Position numbers and translations under genes: made by a program. The notes under the pieces were generated by a model. It was given only the letters and a program-made list of their open reading frames with translations. It had not been told where the DNA came from and searched no databases. This document shows positions 16,601 to 23,886 of a DNA stretch of 45,052 nt, piece after piece (position 1 is the first letter of the stretch; each line of letters starts with the position of its first letter). This DNA is from a virus, in the IMG/VR virus record IMGVR_UViG_3300049927_000020, positions 1-45,052 of that record. One strand, given 5' to 3'.

Positions 16601-17441
16601 CGGCGACACACTCGGCAAGGCCGCGTTGGGCGCTTCGGCTGCCTACGGGAAATCCCTGATCAGTAAGACATACTACAGAAACATGACTGAGTTCTTCTCC
16701 ACGTTCAGCGGGTACAACAATGAAGCAGCCCTTGTCCGCTGGTTCCAAAATTACACGGCATCCCATGTGCCGGGTGTGCTCTCGCAATTCAACTCGGATG
16801 ATACGGTGCGCGAAGTGAGATCTACTCTGGATGCAATCATGGCTCGCATACCAGGGCTCTCCCAACAGCTCCCCGCCAAGCGCGACTACTTCGGAAACAT
16901 CCACGACACCAAAGTAGGATTTCCATGGTCCATCATCCAACCCCTCGCTGCAAGCGAGACTAAGGTTGATCCTGTGATGAACGAACTGAATCGACTGAGC
17001 GTGTCCAACGCGCAGACGAAGTTCGACGAACCTGAGCACCTCATGACGATTGCTGGGAAGAAGGTAGATCTCAAGACGGTGAAGAACGCAGACGGAGTAA
17101 CCGCCTACGACCGTATGAACGAGCTGATGAAGACGGTGAAGCCTGCCGGGAAGACTAGAAACTTCCATGATGAGCTGGATCACGTCATGAGTCAACCTCG
17201 CTATCAACTTGGGAAGGACAACGACACGCTGGATGGAAGTCCCTTGTTCGTTGGCTACCGCACTCAGGCTGTCAAGAAGGAAGAAGGCGAGTACCGCAAA
17301 GCCGCTCTGGACGCGGTGAAGAACGAGTTCAAGGGACCGCTCGGCATCGAGTCGGCTATGAAGGATCGTATCAACTCGCAGATAGGACGGAAGAAGGTTG
17401 GAGCCGGTCTTTGGGACAAGGTGCTCGAACTCAATAAGTAA
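13692..17441 (+). CDS. Internal virion protein D (T7 gp16-like) with ParB-like domain
   Basis: The 1249-aa protein is the largest ejection protein by position and size (T7 gp16: 1318 aa). The first 60 residues are Pro/Thr-rich, followed by Gly/Ala hydrophobic helices (~95-150). Residues ~258-335 look like a ParB/Srx-type domain: F-E-Q-V-K-L-N-D-L, then I-G-E-A-I-Q ... S-P-I-T-V and I-I-D-G-R-H-R-V-E-A-A-K-A-Q-G, the ParB nuclease/CTPase signature. Long helical stretches follow, including a hydrophobic stretch around 880-910, and the end is basic. T7 gp16 starts with a lytic transglycosylase domain; I see no E-S-x-x and G-x-M-Q type transglycosylase motif here. How the phage opens the cell wall on entry is therefore unclear. 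Confidence 0.85.
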   Translation: MDTSKETPMEKFDPTLETTPSAPGTSPAPAVTPDTSDNSAGVLDTLKDAGKGVLAGAEGAVAGVRQTARGIADATGLSDLMDDRETNAQPLESKAPQPEGIAGQLTASVTQAALGYAVGGVALRAAKLPGVAGAMAQSAVGTPLVANADQERLSNTLMQFPFLAPIVSPLAQDPTDSVLTSKVKAGLEDVLATGAAASVFKGLQLLYLKAAGKGATPSAVKLEKEVAAEAATPASKDLTLDQAIPTKTIETPGQKVQGFEQVKLNDLSFKPKEHAGPINPAKTAQIGEAIQTDTSKMSPITVEKNPDGSLNIIDGRHRVEAAKAQGFDTITAKMVGQADAPTAVKPITLQTSPTGDSGVTLTPAASAKFQNIMEKLVIKDAVQGISKPTVGVGESAAKVGAPLRQEFNQSPANVLESLAQLGKLTKTELSKASPAYRSVDETKELAAIMGQDHAELLANLKASNAGLENIDAIATGARQYLQVKGAEMWATARKSTISGDPESKALFAQQFTHLSEFQAQLSEVTTRLGRGLRSFGESVGPFDPKAIAAKMNDPEQAANLARIIHATDGNVDQIAHVLKMQQLSWFQKAVGTHNEYWTGLGLLSRLATQTVNLSSTALNSLMEPAAMVVGGVERGITGSGWAEAREGVAIYSGMRTAFFDSMHMAWQAAKTEHAIISQSGTMEQPTKYISALTYNMNPANMPGKFIDLMGNITRASFRGLTAGDEFFKQLSYRAKVSATAAREAADMVKAGTLDKTGIADHVAKALQASIDEQGVARSSDALKYAEKASFVNDLKGSTWGDYTSMGEAMARLSSANPLIRGVILPFIKTPTNVTRTTFEYTPLIGQLRKQFYTDVAAGGEKQAMALGKLTIGSGMYIGAGMLALEGRITGAPPAPGVVVPAGWKPYSVRFQGIGQDGGDLFLSYQRMQPFGDILGLTADFAKSTGMLDVDTREGLAHSMSLAISKLMTADGDTLGKAALGASAAYGKSLISKTYYRNMTEFFSTFSGYNNEAALVRWFQNYTASHVPGVLSQFNSDDTVREVRSTLDAIMARIPGLSQQLPAKRDYFGNIHDTKVGFPWSIIQPLAASETKVDPVMNELNRLSVSNAQTKFDEPEHLMTIAGKKVDLKTVKNADGVTAYDRMNELMKTVKPAGKTRNFHDELDHVMSQPRYQLGKDNDTLDGSPLFVGYRTQAVKKEEGEYRKAALDAVKNEFKGPLGIESAMKDRINSQIGRKKVGAGLWDKVLELNK

Positions 17442-17448
17442 AACCTCT

Positions 17449-17472
17449 GGCGGGAGCATACGTGTTCCCGCC
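17449..17472 (+). other. GC-rich hairpin before the tail fiber gene
   Basis: GGCGGGA pairs with TCCCGCC around a ten-base loop, eight bases after the gp16-like stop. There is no U-run. It may attenuate read-through or mark a processing site. Confidence 0.55.
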
Positions 17473-17489
17473 ACGTAAAGGAACCTAGC

Positions 17490-18659
17490 ATGTATTCTAT
17501 CGTTGACCTTGTTGGCACAGCAGGGCAATCGAACTTCACGTTCGGATTCCCGTACCTGAGCCAAGATCACATTCACATGTACATAGACGGCATCGAGACA
17601 ACGGACTTCACCTTCCTCTCAGAGTTCATTGTCACGCTCGATACGCCACTCGTTGCCGACGCCACTGTACGTGTGCGGCGACTCACGCCTATCGCCGAAC
17701 CAGCGGTAGACTTCACCAACGGCTCGGTCCTTGGTGAGAGTGACTTGGATGCCAGCGCCCTCCAACTTCTGTATGTCGTACAGGAGACGGTTGACATTGC
17801 CGATTCCACGATCCAAGCCAACAACGACTTTAACTACGATGCCAAGGGGCACCGAATTGTCAACCTGGCAGATCCCATCGACCTTCAAGACGCAGTGACC
17901 AAGCGATACGCGGATGAGCAATCAGGCACTCAAGCGCAGAACGACGCTGTGGAACGTGCAGAAGCCGCCGCAGCAGAGGCCACGCTCGACCTGACTGAGA
18001 TCCAAGCTATCGACCTCACGAACGTCTCTGAATACATGCGAACCGTATTGGCCGCAGAAGACGCAGCCGCCGCACGAGGCCTACTGGCCGCGCTCACTGG
18101 TGTCAGTCCAGTGTTAGAGAACCCGACGATTGTAGGCACGCTCGGTGGATCTGGTTATTTCATTCAAGATGCGACATTAACTGGAACCTTCGACGGGACT
18201 TACGAACTGGTAGCACCAACCGTCACTGATCCAGTTGTGACTGCTCCCGAAATTAATGGCAACATCACGGGTACCCCAAACTTCTCCGTGACTCCGACGT
18301 TTACCACGCCACTTCCCGGCACGCTCACTGCCGGTACACAGCTAGTGCAAAACCCCTACGCAGTCAGCGCGCAGCCGTCACAAGCTCACGGTCTTGGCGC
18401 TGCTCCCAAGTTCATCACGTGGTATCTCGAATGTCTCGTAACCGATCTGGGCTATGCAGCAGGTGATCGAATTGAGCAGATGCCCGACATCGACAACGGC
18501 ACCACGGTTCGTGGATTCACCGTCAGCTACGACGCGACAACGTGTAGGATCTCAACGCCCGCCACCGCTCCCATAGCGGGAAACAAGGCGTCCAACGTCA
18601 CGGGAACCATCACAGTGGCCAAATGGAAACTGGTGGTCACGCCATATAGGTTGAACTAA
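17490..18659 (+). CDS. Tail fiber protein (T7 gp17 N-domain)
   Basis: The 389-aa protein carries the T7 tail-fiber attachment domain (PF03906 type) in residues ~1-150. It has Q-S-N-F-T-F-G-F-P-Y-L, a D-G-I-E-T-T-D-F-T-F strand, V-x-V-R-R-L-T-P-I, then L-Q-L-L-Y-V-V-Q-E and the N-L-A-D-P-I-D-L-Q-D-A-V-T-K-R-Y-A-D rod-joint motif common to fibers. An Ala-rich coiled coil (~155-205) and a beta-rich shaft (~210-280) lead to a C-terminal receptor-side domain (~285-389). It is shorter than T7 gp17 (553 aa), so the receptor domain is small. The stop overlaps the next start (TAATG). Confidence 0.9.
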   Translation: MYSIVDLVGTAGQSNFTFGFPYLSQDHIHMYIDGIETTDFTFLSEFIVTLDTPLVADATVRVRRLTPIAEPAVDFTNGSVLGESDLDASALQLLYVVQETVDIADSTIQANNDFNYDAKGHRIVNLADPIDLQDAVTKRYADEQSGTQAQNDAVERAEAAAAEATLDLTEIQAIDLTNVSEYMRTVLAAEDAAAARGLLAALTGVSPVLENPTIVGTLGGSGYFIQDATLTGTFDGTYELVAPTVTDPVVTAPEINGNITGTPNFSVTPTFTTPLPGTLTAGTQLVQNPYAVSAQPSQAHGLGAAPKFITWYLECLVTDLGYAAGDRIEQMPDIDNGTTVRGFTVSYDATTCRISTPATAPIAGNKASNVTGTITVAKWKLVVTPYRLN

Positions 18660-18919
18660 TGGCACCCCGTAAACGAAAACAGGCCGTCTCGTCACGCACG
18701 CAAGGTGGCGTCAACGATCAAACCTTCGACCTCATCATGGCGCGATTCGACACACTCGAACATCAGAATCAAACCCAACTAGACCTTCTGGAGAAACATG
18801 TGGAGAAAGACGACGCTGTTCATAAAGTGGTTGAACGACACGCGGCCTATTGGAAACTTTTTCTTGTGGGCATCCCTCTCGCTGGTAGTGCATTAGGCAA
18901 GAAAATGGGGTGGATTTAA
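18659..18919 (+). CDS. Small coiled-coil/membrane protein, second holin candidate
   Basis: The 86-aa protein has a basic start, a predicted coiled coil (D-L-I-M-A-R-F-D-T-L-E-H-Q-N-Q-T...), a conserved-looking K-D-D-A-V-H-K-V-V-E-R-H, and one C-terminal hydrophobic helix (W-K-L-F-L-V-G-I-P-L-A-G). It occupies the T7 gp17.5 holin position, directly between tail fiber and small terminase, joined to both by TAATG overlaps. The layout also resembles XhlA-type lysis proteins (coiled coil plus one membrane helix). Holin or holin accessory is a position-based inference. Confidence 0.6.
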   Translation: MAPRKRKQAVSSRTQGGVNDQTFDLIMARFDTLEHQNQTQLDLLEKHVEKDDAVHKVVERHAAYWKLFLVGIPLAGSALGKKMGWI

Positions 18920-19215
18920 TGAGCGCACCGAAGAAAAACTCTGCATTGGCTGGCATCCATGCTGGCCTCTGCAAGCAGTACGTAGAACTTCTCAAGGGTG
19001 AACCTGTGCGGGATGAAGATGGACACGTCGTCATGCTGAACGGGGAGCCCTTGATGCAGATTCCCACGGCTGCTCACCTGAAAGAGGTCCGAGAGTTCCT
19101 GAAGGACAACGGGATTGATGAGGAGCCCACCGAAGGCTCTGAGGTCATGAACGTCGCCAAGGCTATTCGGAAGTACGACGACGCGCCAGATCCGTTCCTG
19201 CTCGAAACCACATAA
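18919..19215 (+). CDS. Terminase small subunit (T7 gp18-like)
   Basis: The 98-aa protein (T7 gp18: 89 aa) is the DNA-recognition partner of the packaging motor. Evidence is its place just before the large subunit and its size, with an A-x-x-x-L-C-K-Q-Y-V-E-L-L-K helix near the N-terminus and I-P-T-A-A-H-L-K-E-V-R-E-F-L-K-D-N at about residues 47-63, typical of T7-like small terminases. I start at ATG 18919, which overlaps the previous stop; a GTG at 18910 is also in frame but less likely. A nuclease gene separates it from the large subunit. Confidence 0.85.
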   Translation: MSAPKKNSALAGIHAGLCKQYVELLKGEPVRDEDGHVVMLNGEPLMQIPTAAHLKEVREFLKDNGIDEEPTEGSEVMNVAKAIRKYDDAPDPFLLETT

Positions 19216-19226
19216 CTAGGAGAACT

Positions 19227-19784
19227 ATGCTTATCATGGAGGGTGTTGAGCCTTGTACCTATTGCGGTGTTGCCGCCGATTCCATCGACCACATTCCATC
19301 CCGGTGCATGCGAGCCAAACTTATTGCCCTGGGAGAGTACAGTGGGGTTTGGAAAGAAGTCCCAGCTTGTCGATGGTGCAATTCGACCCTAGGCCGATTG
19401 GCCCTACTGACGATAGATGCCCGCAGACAGCACATAAAGGCATCACTTCGTCGCAAGTTTAGGAGGCTCCTGAAGGCCCCGATGTGGTCGGAACCTGACA
19501 TTGCAGAACTAGGAGTTGGGATGCAAGGCTATATGCGCGAAAACATGGAACAATCTAGAGTCATACGCGCTAGGCTGGCCTGGGAGGGGCAAAGGCAGGT
19601 GACTTCAGCAGGTGGACCTAAGGCTCCTGACTCAACTGAGAGGCAGCCAGAGGCCTTAAAGAGGCCTTCTCGTACAACATTTGTGGTCAACCATCCAGCA
19701 GTGGGTGTTTCCCACATCCAATTCCAACCAGCCGAATGTTGGAACGAGAGGTATCGGCATGGCTGCCATCGACTCGACGGCTAA
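19227..19784 (+). CDS. HNH-type endonuclease between terminase genes
   Basis: The 185-aa protein has a compact zinc/HNH core at the N-terminus: P-C-T-Y-C-G ... D-S-I-D-H-I-P-S-R-C ... V-P-A-C-R-W-C-N-S-T-L-G, then a basic helix region and a poorly conserved tail. The D-H pair with the downstream C-N-S matches HNH nucleases of the free-standing phage type. The gene follows ACTAGGAGAACT and runs 26 bases into the large terminase gene. Its final ~25 residues are therefore partly a shadow of that start. Insertion between terminase genes is a well-known seat for HNH genes, used for homing or for a packaging-related nick. I cannot choose between these. Confidence 0.72.
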   Translation: MLIMEGVEPCTYCGVAADSIDHIPSRCMRAKLIALGEYSGVWKEVPACRWCNSTLGRLALLTIDARRQHIKASLRRKFRRLLKAPMWSEPDIAELGVGMQGYMRENMEQSRVIRARLAWEGQRQVTSAGGPKAPDSTERQPEALKRPSRTTFVVNHPAVGVSHIQFQPAECWNERYRHGCHRLDG

Positions 19785-21471
19785 GTTCCAAGCTGAGTAC
19801 CCCGACTTTCGAGACTTCCTAGCCGAAGTCTGGGCCTATCTCATGCTCCCCGAACCGAGCTGGATTCAGAACGACATTGCCCGCACGCTCCAGATCGCCC
19901 CGAAGCGATTCATCTTGGAAGCCTTCCGTGGAATCGGCAAGAGTTGGATGACGGTTGCCTTCGTCTGCTGGCTCCTCGGTACGAACCCCGACTGGAAGAT
20001 CCTCGTAGTCTCAGCCTCAAAGTCTCTAGCCGATGAGTTCAGCACGTTCTGCCTTCGTCTCATTCGTGAGATGCCAAACCTTACCTGGCTCTCTCCAGAC
20101 GATGAGGGCCGTGACTCGAAGATCGCCTTCGACGTGAAGCCCGCTCGCCCTGATAAAGCCCCTAGCGTGAAGTCCCTAGGCATTGGCTCACAGCTCACCG
20201 GCTCTCGTGCAGACTATATCATTTGCGATGACTGTGAGATCCCTTCGAACAGCCTGACTCCCGGTATGCGTGAGAAACTGAGCGAACAGGTGAAAGAGTT
20301 CGACGCCATCCTGAAACCAGAACCGCATTGCCGTGTGGTGTTCCTGGGGACGCCGCAGACTGAAGACAGCATCTACAACAAGCTACAAGCGCGTGGCTAC
20401 ATCTGCCGTATCTGGCCCGCCCGATACCCGGATGCCAGCGAGAGGGAGGAATATGGAACCCGACTTGCACCGGCTATCGCGGCAAGACTTGAAGCAGCTC
20501 ACGATCAGCTTGTTGGAAGCCCGACTGATGCAGACCGTTTTACAGAACTGGATCTACGAGAGCGTGCCCTCAGTTATGGAAAAGCAGGCTTCGCACGTCA
20601 GTTTCAACTGAGGACTCGACTCTCTGACGCAGAGCGGTATCCGATCAAGATCCACGACCTCATGGTCATGGACTGCGACAAAGAGAAGGCTCCTGAGAAA
20701 GTTGTGTGGTGCAACGATCCTGCATTCCTCCTGAACATCGCCAACAACCTGGCCATGGCTGGAGACTTCTTCTACAGACCTATGGCTCTGGTCGGACAGT
20801 GGATCGACTACACCGGAATCGTCATGACCATCGACCCTGCCGGAAGAGGCAAGGACGAGACAGGCTATGCAGTCGTCGCGATGCTCAACGGCTATCTCTA
20901 CGTCTTAGCCTGTGGAGGCATGCAGGGAGGGTATGAGGAACACGTCCTCACAGCCCTTGCAGAGATCGCCAAGAAGTACAGAGTCAAGCAGATCCTCATC
21001 GAAGCCAACTTCGGAGACGGGATGTATACGTCTCTCTTCAAACCAGTCCTCGCTAAGTCCTGGGATGTGACAGTCGAAGAAGTCAAGCACTCTGTACAGA
21101 AAGAGAAGAGACTCTGTGACTCTCTCGAACCTGTCTTCGCTCAGAAGAGAGTTGTCTTAGACACCTCTCTGATCGACTATGACTACAAGAGTCTGACTCA
21201 GTACTCAGGAGAGACAGCGTATCAGTACTCCCTCATACATCAACTGACGAGACTGACGAGAGAGAAGGGTGCTCTTGTCCATGACGATAGAGCTGATGCT
21301 CTCTCTATGGCATTCATGTACTGGACAGAGTTACTTGCTGCTGATGCTGATACAGAACAGAGAGACTACAGAGCCATGGCTCTTGATAAAGAACTAGAGA
21401 AGTTCATGGATGACACTCTTGGGATCAAAGAAGGAAGTAGCACTCCTCTGTGGTCTACACACATGAGATAG
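19759..21471 (+). CDS. Terminase large subunit (T7 gp19-like)
   Basis: The 570-aa packaging ATPase-nuclease (T7 gp19: 586 aa). ATPase: Walker A-type E-A-F-R-G-I-G-K-S-W (residues ~54-63), Walker B I-I-C-D-D near 150, coupling motif V-F-L-G-T-P near 195. Nuclease: M-T-I-D-P-A-G-R-G-K-D-E-T (~357), I-L-I-E-A-N-F-G-D-G (~415) and D-D-R-A-D-A-L-S (~517), the three acidic sites of the RNase H-like fold. I choose ATG 19759 with GAGAGG nine bases before; a longer frame to 19681 lies in the nuclease gene. The last ~400 bases shift to an AGAG/CTCT-rich composition shared with the region downstream. Confidence 0.95.
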   Translation: MAAIDSTAKFQAEYPDFRDFLAEVWAYLMLPEPSWIQNDIARTLQIAPKRFILEAFRGIGKSWMTVAFVCWLLGTNPDWKILVVSASKSLADEFSTFCLRLIREMPNLTWLSPDDEGRDSKIAFDVKPARPDKAPSVKSLGIGSQLTGSRADYIICDDCEIPSNSLTPGMREKLSEQVKEFDAILKPEPHCRVVFLGTPQTEDSIYNKLQARGYICRIWPARYPDASEREEYGTRLAPAIAARLEAAHDQLVGSPTDADRFTELDLRERALSYGKAGFARQFQLRTRLSDAERYPIKIHDLMVMDCDKEKAPEKVVWCNDPAFLLNIANNLAMAGDFFYRPMALVGQWIDYTGIVMTIDPAGRGKDETGYAVVAMLNGYLYVLACGGMQGGYEEHVLTALAEIAKKYRVKQILIEANFGDGMYTSLFKPVLAKSWDVTVEEVKHSVQKEKRLCDSLEPVFAQKRVVLDTSLIDYDYKSLTQYSGETAYQYSLIHQLTRLTREKGALVHDDRADALSMAFMYWTELLAADADTEQRDYRAMALDKELEKFMDDTLGIKEGSSTPLWSTHMR

Positions 21472-21777
21472 TCTAGCTACTCATGATCCGTAGAGAGTCG
21501 AGGCAGAGCCGTAGACTCTTGTAGACATTCCTTCGGATCTCGGCTCTGTCAAGGCTCTGTGCTCATGTAGAGAGGTTGGTTAATAACTTAGGCAGAGTAC
21601 TCTGCTTTGTCTCTGTTGGTATCTCTGTCTACAGAGTCTATAGACTTTAGACAGAGTCCTTACAGAGTTCTTATAGAGTCTATTCATAGTCTTATTCTTC
21701 GCGCGTGCGCGAATAGAGTAGAGGGAGAATGGATGATCTGATCTCTTCTCTTCTCTTCTCTCTCAGAGGAGATAGTC
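21472..21777. other. Noncoding AGAGTC-rich region after terminase
   Basis: I find no credible gene in these 306 bases. They hold five AGAGTC/GACTCT hexamers (about 0.15 expected by chance for both strands), a stem CAGAGCCG/CGGCTCTG (about 21511-21550), a GC palindrome TTCGCGCGTGCGCGAA (21698-21713) and a TCTTC pyrimidine tract just before the next ribosome site. In T7 the region after the large terminase gene leads to the genome end, so this may be where packaging cuts are made. That is inference. Confidence 0.5.
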
Positions 21778-21933
21778 ATGCCAGCCTCATTAGAAAAATG
21801 CGTCTCTGACGTACAAAAGAAGGGTCATTCCCTATCCAGTGCGTGGGCCATTTGCCGGGCCTCTATGGGCACTGATGTCCAAATACTGGCCAAGGAAAAG
21901 AAGAAGAAAAAGAATCCACTTCGAGCCGACTAA
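21778..21933 (+). CDS. Small hypothetical protein, 51 aa
   Basis: A short gene with an excellent ribosome site (AGAGGAGATAGTC). The product has a compact S-A-W-A-I-C-R-A-S helix motif and a Lys-rich tail (KEKKKKK). Two Cys are present (in EKCVSDV and AICRAS). Short proteins with the pattern C-V-x-D-V ... S-A-W-A-I-C recur in phage genomes, but I know no function. It opens the run of small genes between terminase and the early control region, and the next gene begins 20 bases on. Confidence 0.65.
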   Translation: MPASLEKCVSDVQKKGHSLSSAWAICRASMGTDVQILAKEKKKKKNPLRAD

Positions 21934-21953
21934 CAGTCAGAAGGAGGTGCTTT

Positions 21954-22232
21954 ATTCCTATTTATGATTTCAAGTGTAGGACGTGCCATGGGGTCTTCGA
22001 GAAGATAGTCAAGTCAGACGTGACCGTCTTAGCCTGCGAACTCTGTCCAGGACACCGCCTGGTCCTGAACCTGGATGAATCGGTTGTGATCCCACAACTC
22101 GCAGACAGACAGCTCTCAGTCCCGGCAGCCTTCCGCTTCCCGGACATGGTGACGTTGACCAAGAAAAGGCAGCGAATCAAGGAGCCGATCTGGAGATACC
22201 CCGATGGTTCCTATGAGCCGGTGAACCCGTAA
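21954..22232 (+). CDS. FmdB-like zinc-ribbon protein with an ATT start
   Basis: Read from ATT 21954 the product is 92 aa and starts (M)P-I-Y-D-F-K-C-R-T-C-H-G-V-F-E, almost the standard opening of FmdB-type zinc ribbons (MPIYEYRC..CG..FE). A second Cys pair, C-E-L-C-P-G-H, closes the ribbon at residues ~28-33. AAGGAGGTG lies five bases before the ATT, the right spacing for a start, and no ATG or GTG is available there; the first in-frame GTG (22020) would cut off half the ribbon. A basic, Pro-rich tail follows. Its role in phages is unknown; a small nucleic-acid- or protein-binding adaptor is likely. The stop overlaps the next start (TAATG). Confidence 0.72.
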   Translation: MPIYDFKCRTCHGVFEKIVKSDVTVLACELCPGHRLVLNLDESVVIPQLADRQLSVPAAFRFPDMVTLTKKRQRIKEPIWRYPDGSYEPVNP

Positions 22233-22429
22233 TGTGGATGCTATTTCTGATCATGACAGGTCTGGTCCAGTCCATGACCTACCTAGAGAAATACCCGACC
22301 CTTGAACAGTGTGAGACCGAGAAGGTGCGCATCAAGTCAGAGTTCGACAAGTCGTATCCCAATGACCACGATTATCGCTTCGAATGTATCGAGCGCAAGG
22401 TGACCCATGAGCGAACAAATGTTTACTGA
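22232..22429 (+). CDS. Small secreted or membrane-anchored protein, Cys pair (family member 1)
   Basis: A 65-aa protein beginning with a hydrophobic segment (M-W-M-L-F-L-I-M-T-G-L) and then a short polar domain with Y-P-T-L-E-Q-C-E-T-E-K and F-E-C-I-E-R. The two Cys could form a disulfide in the periplasm. A related protein occurs at 32372 (M-W-I-L-L-A-L-F-L, F-S-T-E-A-E-C-Q, M-C-I-E-L), so the phage has two members of one family. Start overlaps the previous stop and the last 23 bases overlap the next gene. Function unknown. Confidence 0.7.
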   Translation: MWMLFLIMTGLVQSMTYLEKYPTLEQCETEKVRIKSEFDKSYPNDHDYRFECIERKVTHERTNVY

Positions 22430-22520
22430 CATCCTCTACTCCATCCTCGTCGGAGCCGCTCTGGGCTGGGCGACGGGGCATGCGTGGTTGTGGATCAAGA
22501 CTAAGACAGGGAGGAAATAA
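22407..22520 (+). CDS. Very small membrane protein, 37 aa
   Basis: A short reading frame nested between two others, with ATG overlapping the end of the previous gene and TAATG overlap to the next. The product is a single membrane helix (I-L-Y-S-I-L-V-G-A-A-L-G-W-A-T-G-H-A-W-L-W) with a basic tail K-T-K-T-G-R-K, so N-out/C-in is expected. The Gly/Ala-rich helix face suits helix packing. It may belong to a lysis or membrane-altering cluster with the following gene; I do not recognise it. Confidence 0.6.
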   Translation: MSEQMFTDILYSILVGAALGWATGHAWLWIKTKTGRK

Positions 22521-22714
22521 TGCGAGATCAGGAGCAAGCGATCACGACATTTCGAATTGGTGCGATCCTCATTCTGGGTTTCCTCATGGGCTCGTTGCTC
22601 ATGCTTGGACTCCTTGTGGCTAGTGCCTTCAGTGAGCCTCTTCCGTTCAGAACTGATCAGTATATTCCCCCGGCGGTCGCGGCCCCACAGACCCCCTGCT
22701 ATCAACCTAAGTAA
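22520..22714 (+). CDS. Small single-pass membrane protein, 64 aa
   Basis: The product has a charged N-terminus (MRDQEQAITTFR), one membrane helix of about 24 residues (I-G-A-I-L-I-L-G-F-L-M-G-S-L-L-M-L...), and a Pro-rich periplasmic-type tail with one Cys (P-C-Y-Q-P-K). Its ATG shares bases with the previous stop. Size and layout allow a spanin-type or holin-accessory role, but nothing in the sequence decides this. Confidence 0.62.
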   Translation: MRDQEQAITTFRIGAILILGFLMGSLLMLGLLVASAFSEPLPFRTDQYIPPAVAAPQTPCYQPK

Positions 22715-22720
22715 AATCCC

Positions 22721-23044
22721 ATGGCGAGTATTAACCAAATACGACAAGACCTGACGATCCAGAACCCGAAGAACGAGAGTCCAGAGTTCATGTCGCAGAA
22801 CGCGACAACGCAAGTCACCAAGGATGCACAGGCCGCGAACTCGCCCCTCGACCAGCTCGCTCAGATCATGAAGATCCCGATGCCTGCCCCGACAAACCCG
22901 TTCTACGTCCCTACCGCACAGGGCACGGCGGTTACGCAGCAGAGCGGGTCTACGCAGGCCGTTGACTCCGTTCGGAAGAACAGAAACCCGTTCGTTGTCC
23001 CTTCGGATGAGACCCAGACATACGGACTTCAGATACCGCAGTAG
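22721..23044 (+). CDS. Hypothetical protein, 107 aa
   Basis: A polar, Asn/Gln/Thr/Pro-rich protein (N-A-T-T-Q-V-T, P-M-P-A-P-T-N-P-F-Y-V-P) with one possible helix at residues 30-50 (A-N-S-P-L-D-Q-L-A-Q-I-M-K-I). It has no Cys and no membrane segment, and looks partly disordered. There is no clear ribosome site, but it begins six bases after the previous stop, so translation may be coupled. It ends just before a strong hairpin (23052-23084). Function unknown. Confidence 0.6.
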   Translation: MASINQIRQDLTIQNPKNESPEFMSQNATTQVTKDAQAANSPLDQLAQIMKIPMPAPTNPFYVPTAQGTAVTQQSGSTQAVDSVRKNRNPFVVPSDETQTYGLQIPQ

Positions 23045-23051
23045 GTGTACA

Positions 23052-23084
23052 CCCCTCGCCTGTGGGATAGACCCACAGGTGGGG
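23052..23084 (+). other. Strong hairpin between early genes
   Basis: CCTGTGGG pairs perfectly with CCCACAGG around an ATAGA loop, extended by CCCC/GGGG. There is no U-run. It could be an RNase III-type processing site or a weak terminator ahead of the HAD gene. Confidence 0.65.
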
Positions 23085-23115
23085 CAATGGTAGACTTAGG
23101 CATAAGGAGGACACT

Positions 23116-23562
23116 ATGCCAAAACCAATTCTCTTCCACGACATCGACGGTGTGCTCTTCAGTGACTACGGACCACGTGAGACCTTTCAACTGCGCCCTG
23201 GCGTAAGGGATTGGCTCGACTGGGCACACGCGAATTTTGATGTTGTGTGGTTGACCTCATGGGAGGAACCTAAGATCAAGACACTACTGACTATGATCTA
23301 TGCTGACGTAGGCGTCCCCGGTCCACTAGTGAAGTTCCAGTGTGCTCACTGGATGAACTACTTAGACAAGACGGTATGGCTGGCGCGTGCTGTGCCCAAA
23401 CTGGATGGTCGTGAGTGGTTCTGGATAGACGACATCATCCCGAAGGATCTCAACGGACTCGACCCTGAGAGGTGTGTGTACGTCGAACCGTTCGGTGAAC
23501 ATGCCTTGGTAGATCTCCAATCGTTCTTCAGTGCAAAAGTTTTCCAAGAAAAAATGTCTTAG
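23116..23562 (+). CDS. HAD-superfamily hydrolase
   Basis: The 148-aa protein starts I-L-F-H-D-I-D-G-V-L (nucleophile Asp9 and general acid Asp11 of HAD motif I), with W-L-T-S-W as motif II near residue 50 and W-I-D-D near 98 as the metal-binding motif IV. It has no cap domain, as in small phosphatases that act on polymers or nucleotides. It resembles the stand-alone HAD domain seen in RNA-repair contexts (PF18143 type). A 5' or 3' end phosphatase or nucleotidase role is likely; substrate unknown. It has a very good ribosome site (AAGGAGGACACT) and is the last gene before the noncoding control region. Confidence 0.8.
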   Translation: MPKPILFHDIDGVLFSDYGPRETFQLRPGVRDWLDWAHANFDVVWLTSWEEPKIKTLLTMIYADVGVPGPLVKFQCAHWMNYLDKTVWLARAVPKLDGREWFWIDDIIPKDLNGLDPERCVYVEPFGEHALVDLQSFFSAKVFQEKMS

Positions 23563-23742
23563 GGTAGGCGTGGATGGTCCCACGACTGGTTCCCCCATGG
23601 CCGGTGGCCGATTGTCGGCAACCCATGGCCGGTCTGAGGGCCACGGACACGTCCTGAGACAGTGGGGATGCCTCGTCTCTTGCCTCAAGCGCGGTATAAG
23701 TGGGCGCAATCACAGCCTAGTCCTAGGGATTATATATCCCTT

Positions 23743-23790
23743 GTGCGATGAATAGCGGGCTATTCGCCTCAACTCGTGCGATGAATAGCG
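23743..23790 (+). repeat. 15-bp direct repeat, two copies
   Basis: GTGCGATGAATAGCG occurs at 23743-23757 and 23776-23790, 33 bases apart (about three DNA turns), next to the TATATA-centred palindrome. Protein-binding sites on one face of the DNA would look like this. Confidence 0.7.
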
Positions 23791-23886
23791 CGTGCTGAAT
23801 CTTTTGCGTGTCTCTGTCTTAGTCCCTGTATCCTTATTTTTTTTTCGAGGTCAGAGCCTTGACAGAGCGGCGTACAGAGCCCTCGC

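Noticed and set aside
16563-17576. 337-codon open frame on the minus strand
   Set aside because: It lies opposite the gp16-like gene, has no family resemblance and shows shadow composition; all real genes here are on the + strand.
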